A stretch of DNA of 19,152 nucleotides from Burkholderiaceae bacterium (GTDB taxonomy: Bacteria > Pseudomonadota > Gammaproteobacteria > Burkholderiales > Burkholderiaceae_C): contig JAISNB010000028.1 in assembly GCA_031276435.1 (NCBI GenBank), positions 1-19,152 of the forward strand, in the 5' to 3' direction. Under the pieces are notes generated by a model. It had not been told where the DNA came from, ran no database searches, and was given only the letters and a program-made list of their open reading frames with translations. The position numbers were made by a program, and so were the translations under genes. Shown piece by piece: positions 1 to 7,611 of the stretch. Within the stretch, counting starts at the first letter, position 1. Every line of letters begins with the position of its first letter.

Positions 1-101
1 TCGCCGCCATGAACAGCCAGAAAGGCAGCAACCGCTATGGCCCCAATCCAAAAGAAAAGCCGGTTGATGATGCACCGGCCCGGCAGGCTGGCGCGCATTG
101 A
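1..101 (+). CDS. DUF805 family membrane protein, C-terminal fragment (copy 1, cut by window edge)
   Basis: Only the last 32 codons are present; the frame starts at base 3 and ends at TGA 99-101. The peptide contains SQKGSNRYGPNP, the C-terminal signature also found in the two complete DUF805 genes downstream, so this is the first visible member of a tandem family. Its last ~80 bases are almost identical to the end of copy 3 (1064-1166), including the tail KEKPVDDAPAR, while copy 2 ends differently. DUF805 proteins are small multi-pass inner-membrane proteins of unknown function. The start and full length lie outside the window. Confidence 0.85.
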   Translation, partial: AAMNSQKGSNRYGPNPKEKPVDDAPARQAGAH

Positions 102-121
102 TGGTCAAAGAGCATTTCATC

Positions 122-607
122 ATGGGCCACTTCATGGACGCCATCGTGCACCACTACGCCGACTACAGGGGCCGGGCAACCCGGCGTGAATTCTGTTTTT
201 TCATATTGTTTTATTTTGCAATCTACATCGTGATAATCATGATGGATATTTTTGTTCTGACTGGCCTCGGGGAAACGGATGGCGGCCACTCCGGCATCAC
301 CTTGGCAAAGATATACTGGTGGGCAACCCTTTTGCCAGCAACCGCCATTTCGGCCCGGAGATTGCACGACATGGGCCAAAGCGGCTGGATGCAACTCGCA
401 TACATGATTCCGCTGCTTGGTTTGACAAGCCCCGCACAATTTGACAAAGGCGTCGGGCATCTGGACTCCTTTCTGCTTGTTCTTCTTGCTTTGTTTTTTG
501 CTTGCATGCTTGGGGCCACCGTTCTTGTCATGCTCGCCGTCACAGACAGCCAGAAAGGCAGCAACCGCTACGGACCCAATCCCAAGGAAAGCGGTGAGGT
601 CGCTTGA
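122..607 (+). CDS. DUF805 family inner-membrane protein (copy 2)
   Basis: 161-residue predicted multi-pass membrane protein of unknown function. It carries the DUF805 hallmarks: an N-terminal HHYADYRGRATRREF stretch before the first hydrophobic segment, RRLHDMGQSGW near residue 80, and SQKGSNRYGPNP at the C-terminus. Three or four hydrophobic segments are visible. I chose ATG 122 because an AGAG element about 9 nt upstream aligns with the AGGAG of copy 3, and the protein start aligns with copy 3. ATG 101, overlapping the previous stop as TGATG, and TTG 98 are alternatives giving a slightly longer N-terminus. It lies 20 nt after copy 1 and 37 nt before copy 3. Base composition is clearly more AT-rich than the gsp genes, which may reflect membrane codons or transfer. 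Confidence 0.88.
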   Translation: MGHFMDAIVHHYADYRGRATRREFCFFILFYFAIYIVIIMMDIFVLTGLGETDGGHSGITLAKIYWWATLLPATAISARRLHDMGQSGWMQLAYMIPLLGLTSPAQFDKGVGHLDSFLLVLLALFFACMLGATVLVMLAVTDSQKGSNRYGPNPKESGEVA

Positions 608-644
608 CCTGCGCAGCCCGGCGCGCACAAAACAGGAGTACTTC

Positions 645-1166
645 ATGAAAATCATAAGATATTATACGGACGCCATTTTTTACCATTACACCGACTTCAA
701 GGGTCGGGCCAGCCGGAGCGAATTCTGGTTTTTCATGTTGATTGACGCCCTGTTATTCGCTACAACATTAATTATGGATACTCTTGTTCTGGATATCCCG
801 TGGGTAACAGATGACCCCATGATCCTCGATTACTTTACCCTCACGTTGTCCAATGTGCATTGGTGGGCAACCCTTTTGCCTTCAACCGCCATTTTAACCC
901 GAAGATTGCACGACGTAGGCCAAAGCGGCTGGCTGCAACTTTTATTCATCATCCCATGGGTTGGGGCATTGATCATTGATTTTGTAGACGAAGACAATAC
1001 TATTCTTGTTGTTGTTTTTTTGCTTGCTGCCATTCTTGGGTCCATCGTCCTTACCGTGCTCAACGTCATTGACAGCCAGAAAGGCAGCAACCGCTACGGC
1101 CCCAATCCCAAAGAAAAGCCGGTTGATGATGCACCAGCCCGGCCACCAGCAGGCGCGGCGCAATGA
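645..1166 (+). CDS. DUF805 family inner-membrane protein (copy 3)
   Basis: 173-residue predicted multi-pass membrane protein, paralogous to copies 1 and 2. Visible family motifs are HYTDFKGRASRSEFWFF near residues 14-30, TRRLHDVGQSGW in the middle, and SQKGSNRYGPNP near the C-terminus, followed by a Pro/Ala-rich tail. Start ATG 645 has a good AGGAG ribosome-binding site 6 nt upstream; the open frame extends further upstream but overlaps copy 2. The stop is 44 nt before gspM on the same strand with no terminator between them, so it may share a transcript with the secretion genes. The function of DUF805 proteins is not established, so any role in type II secretion would be speculation from position alone. 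Confidence 0.9.
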   Translation: MKIIRYYTDAIFYHYTDFKGRASRSEFWFFMLIDALLFATTLIMDTLVLDIPWVTDDPMILDYFTLTLSNVHWWATLLPSTAILTRRLHDVGQSGWLQLLFIIPWVGALIIDFVDEDNTILVVVFLLAAILGSIVLTVLNVIDSQKGSNRYGPNPKEKPVDDAPARPPAGAAQ

Positions 1167-1210
1167 AAATCCAGCAGCCAACAGAAAATTGACACGGAAA
1201 AGACCCGGCC

Positions 1211-1732
1211 ATGAATGATGCGAGCGGCAACCATTTGAGTTTGGGCGTGCGTGGGCGCGCCGTGTGGGGCGCTTTGAACGCGCGCGAGCGCCTGGGCGTG
1301 GCGCTGGCCGCTGGCGTGGTGGCGCTGGCGCTGCTGTGGCTGGTGGCGCTGGCGCCCGCGCTCAAGACCTTGCGGCAGGCCGACACGCAGCGCGAGCGCC
1401 TTGACACGCAGTTGCAAGGCATGCAGCGCCTGAAGGCGCAGGCCGACGCGCTCAAGGCGCAACCCCGGCTGGGTCTTGACGACGCGCTCGGGGCGCTGGA
1501 GCAGTCGGTGCAGCAGCGCCTTGGCAGCGCGGGCAGGCTCAGCGTGGTGGGCAACCGCGCCACTGTGAGCTTGACGCGCGCCAGCGCCACCGATCTGGCC
1601 GCGTGGCTGCAAGAGGCCCGCGTCAACGTGCGCGCCGTGCCTGTAGAGGCACGCCTGACGCGCGCGGGCGCGCCTGACGCGCCCGAGTGGAGCGGCACGC
1701 TTTCGCTGGCCTTGCCCGCCGCTGCCGAATGA
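1211..1732 (+). CDS. gspM: Type II secretion system inner-membrane platform protein GspM
   Basis: 173 residues. GspM is a bitopic inner-membrane protein that, with GspL, anchors the secretion ATPase GspE to the inner-membrane platform and contacts the pseudopilus. The sequence shows a short cytoplasmic N-terminus, one transmembrane helix at about residues 28-49, a coiled-coil segment rich in Gln/Arg/Leu at about 50-80, and a small periplasmic alpha/beta domain with ATDLAAWLQEARVNV near the end, as expected for GspM. Its position immediately before gspN, gspD and gspE supports the call. The ATG at 1211 has only a weak purine-rich GGAAAAG upstream. The usual partner gspL is not directly upstream; DUF805 genes occupy that place. 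Confidence 0.9.
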   Translation: MNDASGNHLSLGVRGRAVWGALNARERLGVALAAGVVALALLWLVALAPALKTLRQADTQRERLDTQLQGMQRLKAQADALKAQPRLGLDDALGALEQSVQQRLGSAGRLSVVGNRATVSLTRASATDLAAWLQEARVNVRAVPVEARLTRAGAPDAPEWSGTLSLALPAAAE

Positions 1733-1793
1733 TGCCGCCACCGCGCCTTGTTGCTTGCGCTGGCGCGCCGCGCCGCCCGCCGGTGTGCCTGCC

Positions 1794-2627
1794 ATGATGC
1801 GCCGCCACCGTCCATGGTTTGGGCGTGCCAGAGCCACCTCCGCGCCCGCCGCAGCACGCGCGCCCTGGCGCTGGGCCGTGGCGGGCGTGGCGCTGGGTTT
1901 GGCACTGGTTCTGGTGCTGTACGCGCCCGCGCGCTGGCTGGGCGACGGCCTGGCCCGTGTGACGGCGGGCCGCCTGCAATTGGCCGACGCGCAGGGCACG
2001 CTTTGGCGCGGATCGGCCTGGCTGCTGCTGACCGGCGGGCGCGGCAGTCAGGACGCCGCCGCCCTGCCCAGCCGGGTGCATTGGCGCTTGCGTTTGAGCG
2101 GGCTGGCGCTGGCCGCCCAGATACGCGCCGATTGCTGCACCCGCGGCGCGCAAGGCTTGACGCTGCTGGCGCGCCCGCGCTGGGGCGGTTTGCGCGTGGC
2201 GCTGGCCGATGGCCAAATCCTCTTGCCCGCCAGCATTTTGAGCGGGCTGGGCACGCCGCTCAATACGCTGGCGCCGCGCGGCCAACTGGCGCTGGCAACG
2301 CAGGGGCTTTCAGTAGAATGGTCGGCGCATCGGCTGGCGCTGCACGGGCGCGCTGATTTCACCGCGCGCCATGTGGCATCGCGCCTGTCCACTCTGGAGC
2401 CTCTGGGTTCTTATCGCATGACTTTGATTGGCGGAGACGCGCCATCGCTGCAACTGTCTACGCTGGAAGGCGTTTTGCAGCTTTCCGGCACAGGGCAATG
2501 GGTGGGCGCGCGCCTGCGTTTCACGGGCGAGGCCATGGCCGCGCCGGGCATGCAGGTGCAACTGGCCAATTTGCTCAATTTGCTGGGCCGCCGCCGGGGC
2601 AATGGGGCCGTTCTCTCGTTCGGCTGA
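1794..2627 (+). CDS. gspN: Type II secretion system protein GspN
   Basis: 277 residues from ATG 1794. GspN is an accessory inner-membrane component found in some type II secretion loci; its exact role is unclear. An Arg-rich cytoplasmic N-terminus is followed by a transmembrane helix at about residues 26-44 (WAVAGVALGLALVLVLY) and a periplasmic domain whose start, VTAGRLQLADAQGTLWRGSA, is the typical GspN opening. The length fits the family (about 250-290 residues). ATG 1794 and ATG 1797 are adjacent; an in-frame TTG at 1755 is possible but has no convincing ribosome-binding site. It lies 61 nt after gspM and 52 nt before gspD. Confidence 0.88.
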   Translation: MMRRHRPWFGRARATSAPAAARAPWRWAVAGVALGLALVLVLYAPARWLGDGLARVTAGRLQLADAQGTLWRGSAWLLLTGGRGSQDAAALPSRVHWRLRLSGLALAAQIRADCCTRGAQGLTLLARPRWGGLRVALADGQILLPASILSGLGTPLNTLAPRGQLALATQGLSVEWSAHRLALHGRADFTARHVASRLSTLEPLGSYRMTLIGGDAPSLQLSTLEGVLQLSGTGQWVGARLRFTGEAMAAPGMQVQLANLLNLLGRRRGNGAVLSFG

Positions 2628-2679
2628 GAGAGGAAATATCTGGTGTGAGGCCGCCGTTTACGCTATCGAGAAAGAGTCC

Positions 2680-4977
2680 ATGAAAAGACATTCAACCCAT
2701 CGCGCCGCTGCGGCGTGCAGGGCAGCGGCGGCAGCGGTTGCCGCTGGCGTTTTGTGGGCCGCGTTCAGCACCGCCGCTTGCGCCCAGGATGGCGGCGGCG
2801 CGCCCGGGCCGGTGACGCTGGATTTTGCCGATGCCGACATTGCCGCCGTGGCCCGCACCATGGCAACGCTGACCGGGCGCAACGTGGTGGTGGATCCGCG
2901 CGTCAAGGGCCTGATCTCGCTGTCTTCTGTGGCGCCGGTAACGCCCGCGCAGGCCATGCAGATGTTCGCGGCGCAATTGCGCACGCAAGGGTTTGCGCTG
3001 GTGGAAAAAGACGGCATCGCGCTGGTACTGCCCGAGGCCGAGGCCAAGCTGCAAAGCGCCAGCGTATCGGCTGGCCCGGTGCGCGCGCGGGGGGGGCAGA
3101 TCGTGACGCAGATTTTCCGCCTCACGCACGAGAGCGCTGTCGATCTGGTGCCCGTGCTGCGGCCCTTGATCAGCCCCAACAACACCATCAATGTCAACGC
3201 CAGCACCAACGCGCTGGTGATTACCGATTACGCCGACAACCTGCAACGCATTGCGCGCATTGTGGCCGCGCTCGATGTGTCAGAGGCCACGGGCATCGAG
3301 GTGGTGCCACTCAAGCACGCGCTGGCCTCTGATCTGGCACCCCTGGTGGCGCGGCTGACCGAATCGGGCGGCAGCGGCGGCGCAGCGGGCAACGTCAACG
3401 TGCCCGCAGCAGGCGGCGGCGCGGCGGGCGCAGTGCACGCCAGCGCGGCCCTGGGCAACAGCGGCGGCTACAAGACCGCCATCATTGCCGAGCCGCGCAG
3501 CAACGCCATCATCTTGCGCGCGGCCAATCCGGCGCGGCTGGCGCTGGCCAAGTCGCTGATCGGGCAGCTTGACCAGCCACCGGCCACGCGCGCCGATGGC
3601 TCCAGCGGCAACCTGCACGTGGTTTACCTGAAGAATGCCGATGCCGTCAAACTGGCCGTTACGCTGCGCGCCGCGCTGGCCGCTCTGCCCGGCATCAGCA
3701 GCACTGGCGCGCAAGGCAGCACAGGCGGCAGCGCCGCCACCAGCGGCTATGCGGCCAATACCGCCGCTGGCGCGCCGCCATCGGGCGGGGCCAGCGCCGG
3801 GTTGAACACCGGCCCTTCCATCAACGCGGCGGCCAACAACCAGCCTTCGACAGGCGGGCCAATCCAGGCCGACCCGGCCACCAATTCGCTCATCATCAGC
3901 GCGCCCGATCCTGTGTACCGCGAGCTGCGCGCCGTGATCGACAAACTCGACCAGCGGCGCGCGCAGGTGTTTGTGGAAAGCCTGATTGCCGAAGTGCGCG
4001 CCGACAAGGTGGCCGACTTTGGCGTGCAGTGGCAGGCCTTTGGCCGCAACAGCAACGGCGCGGGCGCCATTGGCACCAACTACGCCACATCGCGCGGCCC
4101 CAATGGCGGCAACAGCACCAACATTGTTGACTTTGCGGCGCAGTTCTTCAATTACGGCGCGGACAACTGGACGCCCTCTGTGGTGCCCAATACGGGCATG
4201 AACCTCATCCTGGGCACACAGGCGCTGGGCGTGCTGGCCAACTTCATCCAGAGCACGGGCATGGGCAATGTGCTGTCCACGCCCACGCTGCTCACGCTGG
4301 ACAACGAAGAGGCCAAGATCATCGTCGGCCAGAACGTGCCCTTTGTCACGGGCAGCTACGCCAACACGGGCGCCAGCAGCACCAGTGTCAACCCGTTCCA
4401 GACCTACGAGCGCCAGGACGTGGGCCTGACCTTGCGCGTGCGTCCGCAAATCAGCGAAGACGGCACCATCAAGCTCGTGCTCTACCAGGAGGTCTCCAGC
4501 GTGGTCTCCAGCACGGCCAGCAGCAGCAGCGGCCCCACCACCAGCAAACGCGCCATCGAATCGAGCGTACTGGTCAACGACGGTGCCATCGTGGTGCTTG
4601 GCGGCCTGCTGGAAGACCAATTCACCAGCACCGAAGACAAAGTGCCCGGCCTGGGCGATGTGCCACTGATTGGCAACCTGTTCAAAAGCCGCAACCGCAG
4701 CTACGTCAAAACCAATCTGATGGTATTCCTGCGCCCGGTCATCGTGCGCGACGCCGCCAGCGCCGAGAACTTCTCGCTCGACCGCTACGACCTGATGCGC
4801 GCCACCCAGCAAGGCAGCCAGCCCGACGCCAGCGCCGTGCTGCAAATCAACCGCGCCCCCGTGCTGCCCGCGGCAACGCCCGTGCAGCAGCAGCCTTCTG
4901 GCTGGGTGCGGCCCGCCGCGCCCGGGCCGCTCATTGAAATGCCCGCTACGGGCGAGGCCAACTACGAAGGCGGCTAA
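2680..4977 (+). CDS. gspD: Type II secretion system outer-membrane secretin GspD
   Basis: 765-residue secretin, the multimeric outer-membrane gate through which folded proteins leave the periplasm. The N-terminal signal peptide likely cleaves after ACA (residue 35). Domains in order: N0 about 45-115, N1 about 141-200, N2 about 207-310, N3 about 312-425, and the C-terminal secretin beta-barrel domain from about 429 (QVFVESLIAEV) to about 690, with the hallmark VPGLGDVPLIGNLFK at 655-669. N2 and N3 each hold a Gly/Ala/Ser-rich insertion (about 228-264 and 338-393). ATG 2680 is preferred over upstream in-frame codons because it begins the signal peptide and follows the purine-rich GAGAAAGAG. A 75-residue Gln/Pro-rich tail follows the secretin domain. 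Whether assembly needs a pilotin cannot be told from the sequence. Confidence 0.97.
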   Translation: MKRHSTHRAAAACRAAAAAVAAGVLWAAFSTAACAQDGGGAPGPVTLDFADADIAAVARTMATLTGRNVVVDPRVKGLISLSSVAPVTPAQAMQMFAAQLRTQGFALVEKDGIALVLPEAEAKLQSASVSAGPVRARGGQIVTQIFRLTHESAVDLVPVLRPLISPNNTINVNASTNALVITDYADNLQRIARIVAALDVSEATGIEVVPLKHALASDLAPLVARLTESGGSGGAAGNVNVPAAGGGAAGAVHASAALGNSGGYKTAIIAEPRSNAIILRAANPARLALAKSLIGQLDQPPATRADGSSGNLHVVYLKNADAVKLAVTLRAALAALPGISSTGAQGSTGGSAATSGYAANTAAGAPPSGGASAGLNTGPSINAAANNQPSTGGPIQADPATNSLIISAPDPVYRELRAVIDKLDQRRAQVFVESLIAEVRADKVADFGVQWQAFGRNSNGAGAIGTNYATSRGPNGGNSTNIVDFAAQFFNYGADNWTPSVVPNTGMNLILGTQALGVLANFIQSTGMGNVLSTPTLLTLDNEEAKIIVGQNVPFVTGSYANTGASSTSVNPFQTYERQDVGLTLRVRPQISEDGTIKLVLYQEVSSVVSSTASSSSGPTTSKRAIESSVLVNDGAIVVLGGLLEDQFTSTEDKVPGLGDVPLIGNLFKSRNRSYVKTNLMVFLRPVIVRDAASAENFSLDRYDLMRATQQGSQPDASAVLQINRAPVLPAATPVQQQPSGWVRPAAPGPLIEMPATGEANYEGG

Positions 4978-5005
4978 AACAAAGCCACCCCACCGCCCGT
5001 CCGCC

Positions 5006-6418
5006 ATGCCGCGCTACCCCCTGCCCTACGCCTTCGCGCGCTCTGCCGGCTTGCTGCTGCAAGACGACGGCGCGGGCGCACTGACGCTCTGGCACAACGG
5101 CCAGCCCGACAGCGCGGCGCTGGGCGAAGTCATGCGCCGCTACGGCGCCAGCGGTGCGCCGCTGGCCTTGCAGCAAATCGACGCGGGCCTGCTGCTGCAA
5201 CGCATATCGCAAGCCTATTCGGCCAGCGAATCGAGCGCCGCCGCCGTGGTCAGCGAAGTGCAGTCCGATGCCGACCTCTCGCGCATCATGCAAGAGCTGC
5301 CCGCCGTGGAAGACCTGCTGGAAAGCAGCGACGACGCGCCCATCATCCGCATGCTCAACGCGCTGCTCACGCAAGCCGCGCGCGACGGCGCCAGCGACAT
5401 CCACATCGAACCCTACGAGCGCCACTCCAGCGTGCGCTTTCGCGTCGACGGCGCGCTGCGCGAAGTGGTGCAACCCAACCGCGCGCTGCACGCGGCCCTC
5501 ATCAGCCGCCTGAAAATCATGGCGCAACTGGACATCGCCGAAAAACGCCTGCCGCAAGATGGCCGCATCAGCCTGCGCCTGGGCGCGCGCGCCATCGACG
5601 TGCGTGTCTCCACCCTGCCCAACGCGCATGGCGAGCGCGCCGTACTGCGCCTGCTGGACAAAAGCGAAAGCAAACTCAACCTCGAAGCCGTGGGCATGCA
5701 GGGCATTGTGCTGCGCGACTTCGAGCGCCTGATTGACCAGCCGCACGGCATCATCCTGGTCACCGGCCCCACCGGCAGCGGCAAAACCACCACGCTGTAC
5801 GCCAGCCTGGCGCGCCTGAACGCCAGCCGCAACAACATCATGACGGTGGAAGACCCCATCGAATACGAACTGCCCGGCGTGGGCCAGACCCAAGTCAACA
5901 GCCGCATCGGCCTGACCTTCGCGCGCGCGCTGCGCGCCATCTTGCGGCAAGACCCGGACATCGTGATGATCGGCGAAATCCGCGACATCGAAACCGCGCA
6001 AATCGCCATCCAGGCCAGCCTGACCGGCCACCTGGTACTCGCCACCTTGCACACCAACGACGCGGCCAGCGCCATCACGCGCCTGATCGACATGGGCGTA
6101 GAGCCGTTCTTGCTCAGCTCATCGCTGCTGGGCGTGCTGGCGCAGCGTCTGGTGCGCAAATACTGCGCGGCCTGCCACGGCCACGCCCAGGGCTGCGCCC
6201 AATGCGCCCAAACCGGCTTTTCCGGACGCACCGGCGTATTCGAACTGCTGGTGGTGGGCGAAGCCATCCGCGCCCAAATCCATGCCCAGGCCGCTGAAGC
6301 GGACATCCGCAAATCGGCCCTGGCCCAGGGTATGACCCTGATGCGCGAAGACGGCGAGCGCCTCATCCAGCAAGGCATCACCAGCCGCGAAGAAGTCCTG
6401 CGCGTCACGCGCGATTGA
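5006..6418 (+). CDS. gspE: Type II secretion system cytoplasmic ATPase GspE
   Basis: 470 residues. This hexameric AAA+-like ATPase powers pseudopilus assembly from the cytoplasmic side, docked on GspL. Visible features are the N-terminal region starting PLPYAFARSAG, Walker A GPTGSGKT at 254-261, an Asp box around EDPIEYELPGVGQTQVNSR, Walker B RQDPDIVMIGEIRD, and a His box TGHLVLATLHTNDA. A tetracysteine zinc site follows, with Cys387, 390, 397 and 400 (CxxC-x6-CxxC), characteristic of GspE. ATG 5006, 28 nt after gspD, is preferred because the family N-terminus begins there; the longer in-frame ATG at 4934 lies inside gspD. The ribosome-binding site is poor, suggesting translational dependence on gspD. 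It is the last gene of the plus-strand group; gspF is not next to it. Confidence 0.97.
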   Translation: MPRYPLPYAFARSAGLLLQDDGAGALTLWHNGQPDSAALGEVMRRYGASGAPLALQQIDAGLLLQRISQAYSASESSAAAVVSEVQSDADLSRIMQELPAVEDLLESSDDAPIIRMLNALLTQAARDGASDIHIEPYERHSSVRFRVDGALREVVQPNRALHAALISRLKIMAQLDIAEKRLPQDGRISLRLGARAIDVRVSTLPNAHGERAVLRLLDKSESKLNLEAVGMQGIVLRDFERLIDQPHGIILVTGPTGSGKTTTLYASLARLNASRNNIMTVEDPIEYELPGVGQTQVNSRIGLTFARALRAILRQDPDIVMIGEIRDIETAQIAIQASLTGHLVLATLHTNDAASAITRLIDMGVEPFLLSSSLLGVLAQRLVRKYCAACHGHAQGCAQCAQTGFSGRTGVFELLVVGEAIRAQIHAQAAEADIRKSALAQGMTLMREDGERLIQQGITSREEVLRVTRD

Positions 6419-6421
6419 TTC

Positions 6422-6453
6422 AAGCGCCGCCATCCGCCACAGGCGCCGCTTTT
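6422..6453 (+). terminator. Possible terminator after gspE
   Basis: A hairpin starts 4 nt after the gspE stop. AAGCG (6422-6426) pairs with CGCTT (6447-6451), there is one C-C mismatch, then CGCC (6428-6431) pairs with GGCG (6442-6445) around a 10-nt loop. The following T run is short (TTTT, overlapping the stem), so this is a weak intrinsic terminator. The convergent gene from the other strand ends about 225 bases further on, which makes a terminator here reasonable. Confidence 0.4.
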
Positions 6454-6678
6454 GCACAACCTGCTTGCTGTTTTTTGAACCTTGCCCTGGCGCACGCGGG
6501 ATGCGTGGCCTTTGCCCATGCAAGCGGGCAGGCCGGTCAATCCACCCGGATTCGTTCCAACCCGAAAGGCGGCAGGCGAGCAACCGCCTTCCAGTCATCG
6601 AAGCGGCCGTGTGTTGCGCGCCTTGCATCCCGGTTGCGGGTGAAGGCGCTGGCGCAACGTCCCCAAAGCCTTGCGCCT
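6454..6678. other. Convergent intergenic region between gspE and phaM, with hairpins
   Basis: No gene is supported here. Three perfect inverted repeats are visible: AAGGCGG/CCGCCTT (6566-6572 with 6584-6590), GAAGGCGC/GCGCCTTC (6642-6649 with 6673-6680, touching the phaM stop), and the mutually exclusive GGCGCAA/TTGCGCC (6651-6657 with 6671-6677). None has a clear T run, so they are at best Rho-assisted 3' end structures for the convergent transcripts. Confidence 0.4.
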
Positions 6679-7488
6679 TCAGGCTTTTCCCGCGCCGCGC
6701 GTGGCGGCGCGCTTGGCCGTGCTGGTCGCGCTTTTCTTGCGCGGCTTGCTCTGGCGCGCGGGCGCTGCCTTGGGCGCGCGGGTGGCGGTTTTTGCAGCCC
6801 CGGTGGGCGTTTGCCCGCGCGTGGTTTTTTTCGCGCGCGCTGCGCTGGCCGCGGCGGCCCGCCGTTTGGGCGCGGCAGTGGCGGCGCTGCCGCTTTGTTT
6901 TTGCGCCGCTTCGCGCACGGCGGTACTGGCAATTTGCTGGAACTGCCCGGCCAGCGCGCCCCACCATTGCATCGGGTCGGCCAGTCCTTGAGCGGCGGTG
7001 GCATCGGCGCTGGCCGCTGCTGCTTGCGTTGGTACGGCGGCCTGGGGTTCGTTGGGCTGCGGGGGCGGCTGTTGCGGCGTTTCGCCCGGCGGCTCTGCCG
7101 CCGCCGCGCCCTGGCTTGTCGTGGCCTTGTGCGAATAAGGCCAATGTGCGGCAGTTTGCGTGGCATTGCCCGCGCTGGCGGCATCCGCCGCCGCGGTGTC
7201 CGCTTCGGCTGGCGGTTGGGTGGCCGCGGCGGTGAAGGCCCGCGCCACTTCGGCCATGCTCATGTTCATGCTGGAAAGCGCGGCCAGCGTCATTTTCTGT
7301 ACTTCAAGCGCCTGCACCGTGGCCTTGATGGCGGCAGTGTTTTGCTCCAGCCAGAACTGCACGCTCCGCAGTTCAGCAATGCGCTTGTCGATTTCTTCCA
7401 CGCTGAGCGTGGGCACGACCAGCGATTGCAAAAAGTCCAGGCCGGGAATCTGCCCCAAACCCGCGTGCCGTGATTGTGAATGGCTCAT
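6679..7488 (-). CDS. phaM: PhaM-type polyhydroxyalkanoate granule regulatory protein
   Basis: 269 residues. In Cupriavidus, PhaM binds PHB synthase and DNA, activates the synthase and links storage granules to the nucleoid. The N-terminal region IPGLDFLQSLV followed by LSVEEIDKRIAELRSVQFWL (about residues 14-50) is the recognisable PhaM block. A Pro/Ala/Gln-rich low-complexity middle (about 88-165) follows, then a short conserved-looking segment DPMQWWGALAGQFQQIA (about 170-186). The C-terminal ~70 residues are Lys/Arg/Ala/Thr-rich and histone-H1-like, which fits DNA binding. The start is well supported by AGGAG at 7495-7499, 6 nt before the ATG. It is transcribed towards gspE and stands alone. 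No phaC, phaB or phasin gene is in the window, so the function is assigned by family resemblance. Confidence 0.85.
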   Translation of the reverse strand: MSHSQSRHAGLGQIPGLDFLQSLVVPTLSVEEIDKRIAELRSVQFWLEQNTAAIKATVQALEVQKMTLAALSSMNMSMAEVARAFTAAATQPPAEADTAAADAASAGNATQTAAHWPYSHKATTSQGAAAAEPPGETPQQPPPQPNEPQAAVPTQAAAASADATAAQGLADPMQWWGALAGQFQQIASTAVREAAQKQSGSAATAAPKRRAAAASAARAKKTTRGQTPTGAAKTATRAPKAAPARQSKPRKKSATSTAKRAATRGAGKA

Positions 7489-7589
7489 CGCTGACTCCTT
7501 CTTCTACAAGGTCTCTGGCAGCAAGCATAACGGATCGACGCGGCGCAAATCCAGTGTGCGCGCTGATTCTGGCCTGTCCTGACTGGCCC

Positions 7590-7607
7590 GCGCCGCTTTG
7601 CGGGCGC
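7590..7607 (-). other. Hairpin directly after the PCu(A)C gene
   Basis: GCGCCGC (7590-7596) pairs with GCGGGCGC (7600-7607) with one bulged G around a TTT loop, starting 4 nt past the stop of the minus-strand copper chaperone gene. There is no T run after it in the minus direction. It may stabilise the transcript end, but is not a convincing intrinsic terminator. Confidence 0.3.
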
Positions 7608-7611
7608 GCCG

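Larger units (their letters stand above)
1..1166 (+). repeat. Tandem array of DUF805 paralogues with shared DNA blocks
   Basis: Three consecutive DUF805 genes share DNA as well as protein similarity. The block encoding SQKGSNRYGPNP is nearly identical at about 12-55, 544-590 and 1069-1115. Copies 1 and 3 also share their last ~50 bases. Copies 2 and 3 share a block of about 70 bases around 317-390 and 860-935, beginning tggtgggcaacccttttgcc. This points to tandem duplication with later divergence or gene conversion. The array probably extends left of the window. Confidence 0.8.

Noticed and set aside
1189..1217. TTGACA before gspM as a promoter -35 box
   Set aside because: The hexamer is perfect but no acceptable -10 lies at 16-18 nt; the expected place falls on the gspM start codon.
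3280..5007. Open frame of 575 codons on the minus strand opposite gspD and the start of gspE
   Set aside because: It is the shadow of a GC-rich gene: the translated sequence is low-complexity Ala/Gly/His/Arg-rich with no recognisable domain, and the sense strand carries an unmistakable secretin.
4946..6052. Open frame of 368 codons on the minus strand opposite gspE
   Set aside because: Same GC-skew effect; the plus strand encodes GspE with all its motifs intact.
6415..7473. Plus-strand open frame of 352 codons opposite phaM
   Set aside because: Arg/Gly/Ala-rich composition without family features; the minus strand holds phaM with a good ribosome-binding site.
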